From Serpula lacrymans var. lacrymans S7.9 (lineage: Eukaryota; Basidiomycota; Agaricomycetes; Boletales; Serpulaceae): a stretch of DNA of 64,000 nucleotides. Made by a program: the position numbers and the translations under genes. The notes under the pieces are model-generated. The model worked only from the letters and a program-made list of their open reading frames with translations, searched no databases and was not told where the DNA came from. The stretch's first letter is position 1, and every line of letters starts with the position of its first letter. The DNA is taken from assembly GCF_000218685.1 (NCBI RefSeq), contig NW_006763294.1, positions 2,287,519 to 2,351,518 on the forward strand, read 5' to 3'. This document shows positions 34,614 through 47,019 of this stretch, one piece after another.

Positions 34614-37600
34614 ATGAACGTTCTATCTACCTATTCTCACCGCACGCATATTGTTGCAGCTGCTTTAACAGCATCTCTGGTTACATCTGGTATATTCATC
34701 ACCTATAACTCTTATACCAGGCGAGCAAAACGGAAGGCTCTTAATGAGGAGGTCATTAAATCTATAGCGGCGCACAACGATGATAAACGAGAACAAGGCG
34801 CCGTCGAGAAATCTGTTGATTTCGCGGAAGTCGCCCACATAAGGAGTGCTGGATATGACGAGGAGCTCATCAGAGAGCAGTTGGCGAGAAATTACGCGTT
34901 CTTTGGCGAGGAAGGCATGACTCATATTCGGGCTGGCACAGTGGTCATCGTGGGTTGCGGAGGCGTTGGTAGTTGGGTTGCTGTCATGCTCGTTAGATCG
35001 TGCGTTACCAAGATCCTCGTCTCCAACTTTTAATTAGAGTTCCATCCCAGTGGAGTGTCAAAAATACGACTCGTTGACTTTGATTATGTGACGCTATCGT
35101 CGCTGAACCGCCATGCTACTGCAGGGCTTTCTGATGTAGGGACACCGAAGGTGGCATCCATGGAACGAACTTTGAAGGATATTGCACGCTGGGCTGAAGT
35201 GGACTGCCGAATAGATATCTGGAGAAAAGAGGATGGTGGTCGATTATTAGAGGGTGCCGATTGGGTTGTCGGTAAGTTATCCCATTTTAATAACGTGCTC
35301 GAGAGTCAACACAGATGATCTTGATCTTCATTCAGACGCGATTGACAATATAACCACCAAAGTAGATCTGCTCAAGTACTGTCACGACCATGGCATCAAA
35401 GTATGACTTTGTAGAATTCGTGTCACTAATATTTACGGTGGATGATTGGTTACGGCTCAACTTTCGAGCCCGGCCAATGTCCGGCATAATATTTTTCAAA
35501 ATCCGATGTACCTTCAGCTATTATATTTGTATTTAGCAAAATTCGAGCAAGGCCTTTGATGGGCGATCAACGAAAATACATTTTAATTAATTTCTTTGAT
35601 CCAGCGAGTGTGATTTGGGCAAAAGCCAGTGTGATGAGAGATCGAGCGAGCGTGCAATTCAACATGTCAACATAGGATTTCAAGCGATACAGTAAGTACA
35701 TGTCATGTAAAAAAAAATCCCTCTCAGCCACGAACACGACTGGACATGATGTCAATCTCTTGTGATGTTCTCATCTTTGTAGCCGAACTCTGTGAAAAAA
35801 GAGGTGACATGAGATGTAGTAGAAAGGATCCATCAGAAAAAGAAAACATACTGCTGTCTGCAAGGAAGGGAGTCCGAAATATACACAATACTGGTTGCAT
35901 TTGTGCAACAAGGGGAAGTTGTCTAACGTCGCCGTCCAGTTTCCTTCGCCAAAATTATCGGCAAAGTCTCTGGGAAAGGATGAGAACCAACCACATGGAG
36001 GTAATAGAGCCTTACTTGGTAGTGATAACCTGGCAGTCAGTCAATATTCCACCGGACCCTGACAAGTCAAATGTAAGTACGAAAAGGAAAGCAAAAGAGA
36101 CTAGCTTATATTAACTTACCTTGAAAATCTGAGATGAACACAAGGCCTTGCGAGAAATGATATTGAGTGTGTTGTGCGAAGCATAGGAAGGTTGCAATCT
36201 CCAGTTCAGGCGGAGCAAGTTTGTGCCGAGGAGCTGCACTATTGTTATTGATATACTTCACGAAGTTACCGTTTATCTTCTCCTCGAGAAGATAAACGGC
36301 ATTACGCAACTCTCTGCTGTCTTGGGGGATGGCCAAAGCGGCGTGGACGACTCGAAGTCGGGGGATTGCCGGGGGAGGACAGTCAAGGGGCCTTCGAATA
36401 AGCTTGTCGTCGACGAAGTTATAAACTAAAGCCAACAGGCTTGTTGCCCAGTAAAGGCAGTTAGCCTCGTCGAGCATCTTCATTAGCTCATCCTTGATGG
36501 CCAGTCGTTTGCGCCCGCCTGAAGGACTTGATGGTGTACCACTCTTTTCGGCTCCCTGTACTGTTTCTCTGTAAAAGCAACGTTTTGCTACTATAGCCTC
36601 TACCTGTAGAATATTTTCCTCTGCTGGCAGAGCTTCAGTTAGATCATATGACGCTGGGTGGCATGTCTTGAAGCTACCGGCTGGCCCCAGCATTGCTTTT
36701 GAGCTGCAGTCAACTGTTAAAGTGACTAGAGGGCGATTGACCTTGCTCATGACATCGAAAGGGACCCGCTTCTTTAGAAGCTCAGTGAATGGGATCGAAG
36801 GGACGAGGAACAGGACATAGATTCCTATGTCCGTATTTACTTCACTAGCACGTTAATAGATGTTTTAGATAGAAATATAGGTTGACTTACATATCGGCTT
36901 TGCTAGGCGTCGAACATCTCCTTGTGCCTTCATGACACGCTCAAGAACTGCCTTGTCAGGCATGCTGAATGGCGGGATATTGGGATTAGTAGCAGCCTTG
37001 GAGAAAAGTCTTGAGGGCAGTGATTGGCTGCTAGAGCTTGAGGGAGTGAGGGGGCGTAGTTCAGACGTCTTGATGGAGTGTTTGCTGTGGAATAGGCTTG
37101 ACATTGATGCTGTGCTGCGTGTATTGTTACTACGACTGTCATATTCACCCTACATGTGGTAAGTATCGTCTCCAATAATGTGAGGGCCATTGGCATACCT
37201 CCTCTGACACTGGTGCTTTTGAACGCACAGATACCGACTCACGTGCGGGGATGGAAGATTGGCCTGGCGCCTTTCGCACACGAGTCTTTCTAGCTCGTTT
37301 CCCACCACGTGTTGCTGCAAGGAATATCTAGTAAGGCCAGTTGCTGTAAGTATAGCGCAGTAAAAGTAAGTAAAATGTATAACCTTGTCCATCGGACCAC
37401 CAATATCATCATCGTCTGACGATATTCCGGGGCTCTGAACCTCTTCATTGCGTGAGCGTGCTTTGGCATGCCTATCTTCTTCCTTCCATAGCAAGACATC
37501 TTCAAATTCCTCCTTTGACATCAAGAGAATGATGGGAACTTTCACGTTTGGTGAAAACTTGGGCATGTTGTCCTTTGCTGATGTGCGGAAGAAAAAATCG

Positions 37601-40600
37601 TGAAGGACCAGCCGCTCAGAGTATTGATGAGGCTCTTCGGGGTCGTAAATGAGGAGTAATGGAGCCTTCAGCATCTGTAAAGACTCGAGTGCCAGCTGAT
37701 GGTCACAAGACCAGACCACCCACAAACGCTTCAGGTGTTCAATCACTATGTTGCGTAGTTGGCCACATTTAATAGAGAGCGGTACTGTAATGTCTCGTTC
37801 AATATTCTCAAATAATAGTACATGTGAGTATCCTTGAAATATTGAAGTACCCAAAGACTCACCCCAACCAGCTCTGTTCCAGATTTTCCTTCGTCCTTCA
37901 CATGATGGAGAGCTATCCGGATTGTGACTTGACGTTGAGGAGCTACTGTTGATGCTAGCATTTTCGTGCGGTGGTGGGCGTGGAATGCATGGTTCTGAGT
38001 ATATCCTATGGCTTGGGAGACGCTATCAGCACTGACACTAGCAGACGAGGGGATAAGAGGGGGAGGCATAACGCTAGATGTAGCATGTCCCACCCCAATA
38101 TGCTGCCTAGGGAATGACTGTTCTGGGATTTCATAATGTGTGTTTGGTAAGTAACTTGAACACGCACAGGTGAGCTGGAAATTTTACTCACCGCCACGTT
38201 GTGCGGCCGAAGAAGCCTTGACAAGAGCCTGGCGCGAGTCGGCATCAACACCATGTGCCCGGGAAGCCACTTTCGTGAAATCTAGATTTGATCCTTAACA
38301 TATACATTGAATTACAGAAGACAATCAGACATACCGACAATTTCACCAGATATTGCACTGGTACTATGACCATGACGTTCTCCAGTTTCCGCACGCTTGC
38401 GCTGATAATGCTCGACGCAATCTGAACAGCAGTGGCGACCGGTCCCATCCCTACCCTTGATATACAAGAACCGGACAGACTTATCAAATTCTGTACGACA
38501 ACGATGACAACTTTTAGTTGGTGGGCCTTCGATAGTGGGTGTGAAGTCCATGGCGGCTAATTTACTTACTGTTCTCCCCCCATTCCTGGTGTAGTTTATA
38601 TGGATCCTTGAAGATGAGTTGTAGTCCGAATGGATTTGGGTCGAGTCGAGTCAAATTTGAGAACTCCTCGGCACAAAGATAACAATGAGGACTTTGCCAA
38701 TCTGAGTGGCTGGCGACTCACCAATGGGCCATCCTCGAACAACACGCGGACAAGGATCAATATGGATATGTCAAAGCTGGTGATTGCAAATTGACATGAG
38801 GAGATGGGAGATCTTTGCGGAGATAATGTCAGTGAAAACAAATGAGGAAGAGGCAGGCACCGGTTAAATGAATTGCGTGCAAACACGATCTGATTAGCCT
38901 TACGGTTTTGTCTGAAGTGCGTATCCAAGTGTCTATTGAGCGGATCTTCCATATCCTTTCTGCCCATAGGATCACTTGAAGAACTGACTCCACTGCTTAC
39001 ACTGAACAGGCTGTGGATCAAATAGGAAGTGTACTATTGGACTGTGCATCCTATAGGTGAGTGTTCAAATTGCAGTGCCCCACGTGCATCAGCCAAGTGC
39101 TAACGCTATCCAGGACTGTCAACGCCCTGCAGGCCATGCCTAACCCTCAAGGTACCAATGGGTATAAGGTATCCCCTGGTAGGCTTGCATAAACGACACT
39201 CCAAGGGTGTAATGCTCACTTTCTGTCCTTTTCTCACAGCTCCAGACATTTTAATCCGACCATTGGTGGAACAATTCGTCGCAGATGGATACACAAATCC
39301 AGAAATTGTCACTAAACTCAAGGACTACTATGACACGGACCGCTACTCATTTTCGTAAGCCTTCTAGCTGTAATACTACAATACACTGACACATTTGATT
39401 AACTATAGTCTCGCTTTACTGAAGAAAAAACGGATGGTTTGGGGCTTGAAGAGTGCTCGGGGCCAGGCACACTCAGTTGATAGTGTGGGGCCTACCATTG
39501 AACGTGTTCGTGAGCGGTTCCCTCACCAGGGGTCACACGATATGAGAGTGACTTTGCGACAAGAGGAAAGGGTGATGGTGCCTCGGTAAGTTGTTTCACT
39601 TTTCACACAGTGGCAGTCACAAGGACGTTAGTATACTAGGCAGGTAATACTAGACTACATGAATCTACACCATCCAGACGAAGTAAAAGGACGTCGAAAA
39701 CGCCGGCTGAAGCGTAGTTATTTCTGGACAGCAGGTGTCAATGAACTGTGGTGTTTTGACCAGCATGATAAGTGGAGACGCTTTCAGCTTTTTTTTCACG
39801 TTGGACTCGAGCCCTTCTCCGGCTATGTACTCTGGCTCAAAGTCTGGTGGACTAACCATAATCCGCGTCTGATATGTGGATGGTATTGTGATGTCGTGGA
39901 GAGATTGGGTGGTGAGTCTCTTTCTCCGGTGTTTCAACTGCTTGGCTGCCAATTGCTGACTTATACTAGGGATGCCTCTAATCACACAAAGTGACCCCGG
40001 CACTGAAAACAATGGTATCGCAAACGGCCATACATTACTTCGTCATATGCAAGACCCGGCTTTAGACAAGACCCTGCAACATACGTTCAAAGGATCTCAC
40101 CGGAACATTAAGCCTGAGATCTTTTGGGGCCAATTTCGAAGACGTTGGGCGCCGGGATTTGAGGCTCTCCTTGACTGGGGGGTCAACGAGGGCCTTTATG
40201 ATGCTGACGATGCTCTTCAACGGTTGCGTATATCCATTTACCTAAGCAAAGCGGCCACAACTGACACAAACCTGTAGACTAGTCTTCCACTATGTATTTA
40301 TCCCCTGGATACAGCAAGAACTCAACTGCTTCATTGAGAGGTTCAACGGTTCAAAGCCCCGACGAAACTCACACAAGTTACTACCTCATGGACGCCCTGT
40401 AGATATCTTCAAGAACCCGGAGCTTTTTGAGTCACGCAATTTTGCTGTAAGTTCATAGTATCATTTCCACTTTGTCATATACTTATAATACATACATCTA
40501 CAGGTTAAGTGCATCCGCCGTATCTAACAGGAAGTGGCGAGACAAGTATGCACCACCCGATCACCCTGTTTTCATCTGGTCCCGCCGGCCTTTTCGTTAC

Positions 40601-43600
40601 AGGCACGCACATTCTGGGATGCTGCCAACTACCCTCAAGTTGGCCGAGAAAACATATGGGACATCTATTTACACTTACTCCAGCAGTTCCGAGATCAGCC
40701 AAACAACATGGAGTTGCGTACTGTGATGGCCCTTTCAGTGAACTCTAATGAGGAGGATGAGTCCGAATTCATGCCAGTCATGGAGCTTCCACCCCACCGG
40801 CAACGGAGGCGCGTTGTAGGAGATGCACCACAGAACACCGGGGGCTACTCATCTGACGAAGCTGATACAGATTTTGAGTATGAGTGGACAGACGACTCGG
40901 ATTAGCTTAGGCCTTTTAGTATGTGTTCTGGTCTTTCTTGTTTTCTTGAAATGCACTTTGGATATCAAATCATTGTATTGTACATAGAATAGCTAAATAC
41001 AACAATGAATGTTTCTATGGAATCATGCTTTGGGCCCGAGAACTTGAGTTCTGGAATGCACAACTGTGCAGATGCTGTAAGGAGCAACTCACACCGAGTT
41101 TATTTGTAATTTAATATGGGAATTGTACCTTCCAGTCTCTTTGAGATCTCCTTGATCCTCCAAGCATGTGAGTACAATGGGATTCCATTGTGCGTCGGCG
41201 GAGACCATTGTTTTGGCTTTGCGTTGAATCATTTGGTTAGTGCGGGCTAATATGAGACATATGACCACAAGAAAGAGCTGGAACTGACTGTGCATTACTG
41301 TATTGGCGTGAGCATGTGGTTGACGCGAAGCTCTTCAAGAATGTGTCGCCAGAATTGCATGAAAAGATTTACAGTGCTGTCTGAACAGCTGATTATTCCG
41401 AGATCGTGAAGTACACACGTGATGTTGATTTGTTGGACCTTAGCTATTGTTCTCACGCATGAAAATTCTGCAACTCTGTCAGACTGCCGTGTTTGTAGAT
41501 CTCAATAATTGTCAACTATGGGCTGTAAGTCTATGCTGCCTCAAGCAAACAGCTATAAAAGGTACGGGTGAGTTCACAATTATCATCCAGACATACTTAC
41601 CTCCTCCTTCCAAATTGCAATGACTCAATCTCCTCCCCCTGGTCGTTCAAACTCTTCCAAGCAGCCTGAACGCTCCGTGAGTGAAGATTGCCTCAGCGAC
41701 GAGGAAGAAACTATGAGTAAGGCCTTCTCATGTTTCTGATTATTGCACTAACTTACGTGTACCTCCAGACATCCTCCTTTCTCTCCTCTCATCCGTAACC
41801 TTGAGTAGGAGCAACGCTATGCTCATGATGTCCGCTGTTCTTGGCAGTGCCCGCCCTTCAACTCCATCAAGTCCCATATACACCAGCTCTTCCCCATCTT
41901 CCTCAATAGTTCAAGGGTCGCTTGCCGCCAGCTCTACTGTGGTATCTGGTCCTTCAGCTGCTGCTTCTTCACGCACTCCTGCTTTGGGTGCCGCCTCTTC
42001 TCCGCTTACTCCTGCTTTGGGTGCCAGTGCTTATGCGACAGTTTCTCCGATCACCACCAGCTCTCCTCTTTTCACCACAGCACTTGGCTCGCTCGCTACC
42101 CCTGCCGCTCCACCTGGAGGTAATGTGCCAAATGCCTCACAGGCTATCACTCGCACATACCTCGGCCAGGTTTATGAGGTTCCTGATGCTGGGACAGCTG
42201 GTCCCTTCTATTTGGTCACCAGAGGACGTAGAATTGGTATCTTTGCTGCGTGGTAAGTGACCTTTGACTCGTCGACTTCGAAACTGTCTCATCTCTATTT
42301 TCTCAGGCAGTCTACCTCTCCTCTCGTTATCGCTGTCAGCCGCGCCGTTTTTACTCGCTGTCCTTCTATTTCCGCCGGTATCACAGCCATGCAGAACACA
42401 ATCGAAGCGGGTGAGGTGGAGATCTTACCTTGAGGAGAGGGGTTGTCAGTATATGTGTAATACTTGTAATTTCTTGATGTATTTGGACGCTTGAAATCCT
42501 ATGTTGACATATTGAATTGCACGCTCGCTCGATCTCTCATCACACTGGCTTTTGCCCAAATCACACTCGCTGGATCAAAGAAATTAATTAAAATGTATCT
42601 TCGTTGATCGCCCATCAAAGGCCTTGCTCGAATTTTGCTAAATACAAATATAATAGCTGAAGGTACATCGGATTTTGAAAAATATTATGCCGGACATTGG
42701 CCGGGCTCGAAAGTTGAACCGTAACCAATCATCCACCGTAAATATTTGACTGAACATCGTGTATTATAGGTGTTTTCATCAATGGGGGCAAGTGCCAAAT
42801 GCGATCCGACTCGTATACAGATCAGTGACATCTCTTATACGATTTACGATCCATTAGCCCGCTCAGTCCGGCGACGTCTACGTCTGCAAGGGATATCTTC
42901 TGGCATACCTGTTGTTTACTCGACGGAAGTTCCAGGAGACGTCAAATTGCTGCCTTTACCGGAGGAAGAATTTCAAAAAGGTCCAGTGAAAGAACTTGGA
43001 GTTTTTGACGACTTCCGTGTTAGGATACTACCTGTCCTAGGTAAGCGAGTTTGTAGTTTGCATATATTTCGGTTTGATCAGTGTTGAGACTGAGTATGTC
43101 ACTGATAGGACCTCTCCCCTCTATTTTCGGCCTACACATATCGACTTATATTCTATGCGAAATGGCCAAGAAGCCTATCCTGAATCCCTTACCCATAAAA
43201 AATCGTAGGAAGCTCTATGAAAGACTTCTAAGAGACCTCTTGCACCGTGAATCAAAGTTGACAGGTCAAATCATTAAGTGAACTCTACACTCTGTTTACA
43301 TTGTATTTCCTAATGACTTATATTGATATGCACAGCAAACTTCCAATTGACGACGATGACGTTGCGCTGATATTCGAGGACCTCCATCGCGGTCGCTCTG
43401 TTGTTCCTCCTCATCCTGTGCCTTCACGGCCGACTCTTATGCGCTGGGATCCTGCGGAGCCACTCACTCTTGAGAATTGCGTGGTATTCGAATTCGCAGA
43501 AGCAGAAAAACATGCACGAGAGTGTTATGGCATGACTGGGGTATCCCAGGAAGGTGACATTGATATTCGGCACCCTCGGAGTCCAGTGAATGTCTGGGGG

Positions 43601-43669
43601 GAAGCAGTACAACAAGTTGTCGATAGAAGGAGCAAGGAAATTATTGGGTATCGGGAGTGGACGCTTTAG
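34614..43669 (+). CDS. TcdA/Tcd1-type E1-like tRNA threonylcarbamoyladenosine dehydratase, split by a transposon in an intron
   Basis: Exons 34614-34999, 35051-35271, 35336-35400, 42770-43040, 43109-43277 and 43336-43669. An N-terminal TM helix (IVAAALTASLVTSGIFITY) suits the mitochondrial outer-membrane location of yeast Tcd1/Tcd2. The ThiF/E1 fold follows: VVIVGCGGVGSWVAVML (nucleotide-binding glycine loop), KIRLVDFDYVTLSSLNRHA, then VDAIDNITTKVDLL across the third junction. After the long intron come GASAKCDPTRIQISDIS and RLRLQGI, as in TcdA enzymes, which cyclise t6A37 in tRNA to ct6A. Intron 35401-42769 is 7,369 nt because a 7.3-kb element sits in it; without the element and one target copy it is 56 nt. 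All exons keep frame and no stop interrupts them, so the protein is still encoded if that intron is spliced. Confidence 0.88.
35434..35686 (+). repeat. Left 253-bp terminal inverted repeat
   Basis: Matches the reverse complement of 42488-42740 with about three substitutions over the full length, and similarity stops sharply after TTCAAGCG. The stop codon of the alpha-kinase lies about 40 bp inside it. Confidence 0.92.
35724..38551 (-). CDS. Alpha-type protein kinase with N-terminal zinc-finger-like motif
   Basis: Start ATG 38551. The N-terminus has paired cysteines (CHRCRTEF ... HCCSDCVEHY), a likely zinc finger. A long linker, a middle domain (FSPNVKVPIILLMSKEEFED) and an acidic SSDDDD stretch follow. 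The alpha-kinase domain occupies the last third: the nucleotide-binding lysine region IVAKRCFYRET near 36590, YLLEEKINGNFVKYINN near 36270, FISDFQG near 36120, the glycine-rich SGGILTDCQV near 36050, and the zinc-binding core FGEGN ... LLHKCNQYCVYFGL near 35880. The atypical alpha-kinase family phosphorylates Ser/Thr and is greatly expanded in Agaricomycetes. The last exon is short, with stop 35724-35726 only 38 bp from the TIR. All catalytic marks are present. Its role in the element is unknown; cargo or regulation of transposition are both possible. Confidence 0.82.
39136..40905 (+). CDS. rva_4-type integrase-core DDE protein (candidate transposase)
   Basis: Start ATG 39136 (MPNPQ), first exon only 16 nt, then 39240-39354, 39409-39585 and further exons; stop 40903-40905. 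An N-terminal helix-turn-helix-like region (ILIRPLVEQFVADGYTNPEI) precedes an RNase H-like integrase core. Candidate catalytic residues are D in CFDQHDKW near 39755, D in ITQSDPGTEN near 39985, and E in ELNCFIERFN near 40325. The motif KPEIFWGQFRRRWAPGFEAL and the YAPPDHPVF block near 40545 are shared by agaricomycete and fish proteins annotated as integrase core. The C-terminus is acidic. As the only DDE-type protein between the TIRs, it is the likely transposase (inference). Several short introns must be spliced; a few joins near 40225-40315 and 40447-40503 are approximate. Confidence 0.8.
40906..41619. other. Gene-free spacer inside the 7.3-kb element
   Basis: About 710 bp between the integrase gene stop and the next ATG. 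No recognisable frame; presumably the 3' end of the integrase gene and the promoter of the Cauli_VI-domain gene. Confidence 0.5.
41620..42433 (+). CDS. Cauli_VI / RNase H1 N-terminal domain protein
   Basis: Exons 41620-41716, 41769-42252 and 42307-42433. The N-terminal two thirds are Ser/Pro/Ala-rich with repeated SSPSS and PALGA patterns. The C-terminal 60 residues match the small fold shared by eukaryotic RNase H1 N-termini and caulimovirus inclusion protein: YLVTRGRRIGIFAAWQSTSP, then VSRAVFTRCPS and a C-terminal helix ending EAGEVEIL. This domain binds RNA/DNA hybrids or duplexes in RNase H1. There is no RNase H catalytic domain. It is the third gene of the TIR element and may be an accessory nucleic-acid-binding protein (inference). 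Confidence 0.75.
42488..42740 (-). repeat. Right 253-bp terminal inverted repeat
   Basis: Inverted partner of 35434-35686. It begins about 55 bp after the stop codon of the Cauli_VI-domain gene and ends CCACCGTA at 42740. Confidence 0.92.
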
Positions 43670-44192
43670 CACATTCAAGACATTGTGCTACCAGCATCAT
43701 TTAGCTAATTCACCTCCACATTCCCTTACTGCTTCATATACGTTTGGATTATGCGTTAATACTACCATCAGCTTCCACACTCAGCTTATCTCTCTCAAGT
43801 CTCATAAGGGATCTAAAAACAAACACATCTTTAATGACGAGCGTGATGATTCTATGTGGAGGTAAAACCTGATGGATCGATCATGCATATCTTCGCATGC
43901 GGTCTACTGTGGAATCACCTGCCTATCATGATACAGACCTCCCTGCTGAGCCAGATCAATCTTTGGGACTGTTGGGACCATTGCCTGTGTATCCACCAGC
44001 AAGAGCCAGTACCAAACCCAGTGTTAACTGTTGAAAGGCAGACCTGTTAACCTATGGTACCAGGAATAGACTAGATAGAGTAAGGAGTCTCGACAACGTT
44101 GATAGCGCAGTTATAGTTATGTACACTTGGAGCATCATATCGAGAAAGCTAACTTGTTAGATAACGCAAGCGCGTGGTGCAACCAACCCATT
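43670..44192. other. Intergenic region between convergent genes
   Basis: About 520 bp between the stop codons of the TcdA-type gene and the carboxypeptidase. Short chance frames only; presumably 3' UTRs. Confidence 0.5.
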
Positions 44193-46397
44193 CTATACAG
44201 AGTGCAACGGCTCCTTGTTAATGACTTGAGTGAAGATAGCTAGGGCAGCTGCGGGTTGGAAAGCAGCCTTTGTGTGTCCTGTGAGCTAAGTTCGAGTAAA
44301 GAGTAAATATATCACCCACCACTTCGTGTCCAGCCTCGTATACGCGTCTGATAATGAAGATAGGTTAGAGTAGACTTTGATCTGACGCATTAAACGCTTA
44401 CGCGAATGTAAAGTTATCTACATTCTGGACGGCTGCTATTGGCTTTCCGTCCAGTGTCATATTTGTAAACGGCGTGTTATGGAGAGTCTCGTTGCCATAC
44501 CAATCCATAGCGAGAACTGATGCATGACCCTGCCGAAAATATACTGTCAGTTTTACGTTTTAATACCTCTTCACAACTTGACTGACACCTAACCAGTTAC
44601 AGCTAAAAAGCAAGTTGATCAGCAAGTAAAAGATAGCATTGGATTATATATTACTAACTTAATATCTGCGTCACCAGCCTGTAGACAATGTGAAGTAGAT
44701 TAGAAAATATTCGGGGAAGGTAGTAGAGATAGCTTGTAAACCATACCCAGATCAAAATCTTGAGTCCTGAATTTGCTAGTGCAGCGAGCTGAGGCAACCA
44801 TGTCCTGGCATCCTACACATAGCGCGAGTCTGCATTAGATCTATTTACAATTATGTATAAGGAATCCAACTTACATCACCCGTCTTCTCAAATAGGTTGT
44901 ATGGCGGGTTGGGACACTCGGCATACCTAGTTAAAGCGCCAATCTTGTCAACGATGCGTTTCTCGTGAAGGAAGTGCGTGTAGTATTCCGGTGGGAAAAG
45001 GGCAGATGCATTCTGCCTCAGGTCATACGAATCACGGTCACCAACAGCTGGTACAAAGACATAGTCAATCTAAGATCTCACTAATTAGTCTTCGTAGTGT
45101 GAAATTTTGTGACGACGTGCTAACACAGTAGTTGTCAGCCTTCAGGCAAATCTTGTTGGATTCAGTGGAGTTGCCAGCAGCATAACAAGCTTCTTCCTGA
45201 ACCATGCATCCATCAGGTCCATAGAACGCTTCAGATATATTCTTGAGGACCGTGTCATTCTGTAGCTGTCCGTAACCAGGTGCGTACGTCGCAAAATTGA
45301 CATAAGCTTCATTCTGAATGAGAGGGTCATACCATCCACTGTGATATTACAACGTTAGTAGTTGGCCTACGGGCTCAGTCGTGAACTCACTTGTTGATCA
45401 TTAGTGCACTGACTACGACGGGTTCGCCCTCTAATTCACCTTGTGCAATCAGTTCGTTCTGTTGATCGAAATATGTGACGAAGCTAGGTCCATAATGACC
45501 ACCGTAACTTTCCGTTGCAAAGATGAACCTAGACGTGCTTTAGTACCAACGAAGTAAACCATACGACTGTGTGTTCCTACTCTCGGCTTGCATATTTCGA
45601 AAACTGCTTGCTCTCGAACAGTACTTGGAATGCGGTCCAGACGAAAGGTGCAGCTGATTGAGTACTATTGACAGTGTCATTCCCGTAAGAGAACCCCGTT
45701 CCAATTGGTTGGTCGATGTATATGACTTCGAAGCCTGTGAGTTAGCCTTGTCAGTGATTCGCATGGAACGTGGAACGCACTGTTGCTGACATTGTTCCAA
45801 CTGCATATATTTTCTTCAGCGAAGGAATTTCAGTCTAAAAAATTCATTCGTCACCTGTAAGGGTTCAAAAACGTCGCATTTCCATCGGGGGTGACATGGC
45901 AAGGTCCGTTCTCTGTATTTCATCGAGAATTAGTTTACTGTATTTGTAGCATGATTTTAAAGTAACTCACCTTGAAAGAGCCCAATCATGGAGGAGCAAC
46001 CAGGACCACCATTGAGCCTACAGAGGTCATATCACGTCAATAGTCATTATATAGCACGTCAAAAACAAATATCGTACCACAGGGTAAAAGGTGCGGTTTC
46101 AGGTGAATTTCGAGCTTCGAAAAACCAAAACCACTACAAGTACATGAGTGATGAGCGCGACAGGATATATGAGATACATACCATAGACATGTTGGTGCCG
46201 ACATCAATGTATCCTGAAAGCTGCTCTACGCCCGGTGTGGTCTCACATATACCTGAGTTCTTCACATATCGCAATCCAGTTTCATTGTGAATCTTCGAAC
46301 GAACTTCGATATGAGGTGTCTCGGTGAGGAATGTACTTGCGACAGAAGCGCCTGCAAGGACGGTGAGGCCTGTACGGAAGATGGACTGCAGAACCAT
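44193..46397 (-). CDS. Serine carboxypeptidase (peptidase S10)
   Basis: Start ATG 46397 with a hydrophobic N-terminus (MVLQSIFRTGLTVLAGASVA) typical of a signal peptide. Family marks in order: GYIDVGTNMSM, then WLNGGPGCSSM on the minus strand near 46010 (oxyanion hole), YIDQPIGTGFSYGND near 45700, the nucleophile motif ATESYGGHYGP near 45520, YGPDGC, the GDADI aspartate region near 44640-44590, and the catalytic histidine in YEAGHEV near 44330. A C-terminal FQPAAALAIFTQVINKE leads to the stop at 44193. These enzymes remove C-terminal residues from peptides in vacuole or outside the cell. About ten short introns are needed; the catalytic triad is present and the gene looks intact. Confidence 0.88.
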
Positions 46398-47019
46398 GAC
46401 CACGGCCAAACTTGAACTGCAAATGGAGGATACACTGAACCCCCAACTGGAATGCCATTTCGTACTTATAGATCCTCGTTTTCCCAGGAGATGACAACGT
46501 TCCTCCACATGGACGCTGAGAGATAGAGGAAAGGAAGCTTGGTTTGATAGAGCGCGCAGACAGAGACGCGTGGACACAAGCGAACATATTTTTGTCTTTG
46601 TTCCTTTCGTGCAATCTACACTGTTCTAGTCTCTTGCAGCCCTAGGCCAGCCCTCGAAGGAACAGCAACAGCATTGGCTACATAGTCACAGCTGCAGCGT
46701 CGGGGCGTGTCTGGACGGTCTGACATACTACCTCAGACTGTCCTGCTATGTCACCATCACTTCAGGTATAACTCGGACCATGAGCTAGCGCTCACCTGCC
46801 CATCATTCAGGACGCAGTTATTTACGGTCAGAAAGACTTCCATTGCAAGCGTTCTCCAATGTTATGGAACAAATTGGAGTGCAGGCTCATTAATTACTCC
46901 AATGGTCGATCATCCGGAAACCAATACTGTAGCGCCCAAGGCGACTTCAATAGGCAGCCTTCGTTCTTCCAGCTCCTGACTGCGTCGGCTTACGATTCTC
47001 AACTCGTCAAACTGTCAGA
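46398..47019. other. Intergenic region, divergent promoters
   Basis: About 620 bp between divergently read starts of the carboxypeptidase and the PcaB-like lyase. No gene recognised; presumably both promoters. Confidence 0.5.

Larger units (their letters stand above)
35434..42740. mobile_element. 7.3-kb TIR element with alpha-kinase, integrase-like and Cauli_VI-domain genes
   Basis: Bounded by 253-bp inverted repeats (35434-35686 and 42488-42740) differing at about three positions, starting TACGGTGG. The flanks are AATATT at 35428-35433 and 42741-42746, a probable 6-bp target duplication; because AATATT is palindromic, shorter readings (ATAT) are possible. It contains a minus-strand alpha-kinase, a plus-strand rva_4-type DDE integrase protein and a plus-strand Cauli_VI/RNase H1-N-domain protein, all with readable frames. 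The near-identical TIRs imply recent insertion. The integrase-like protein is the natural transposase candidate. The insertion lies within an intron of the TcdA-type gene. Confidence 0.88.
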
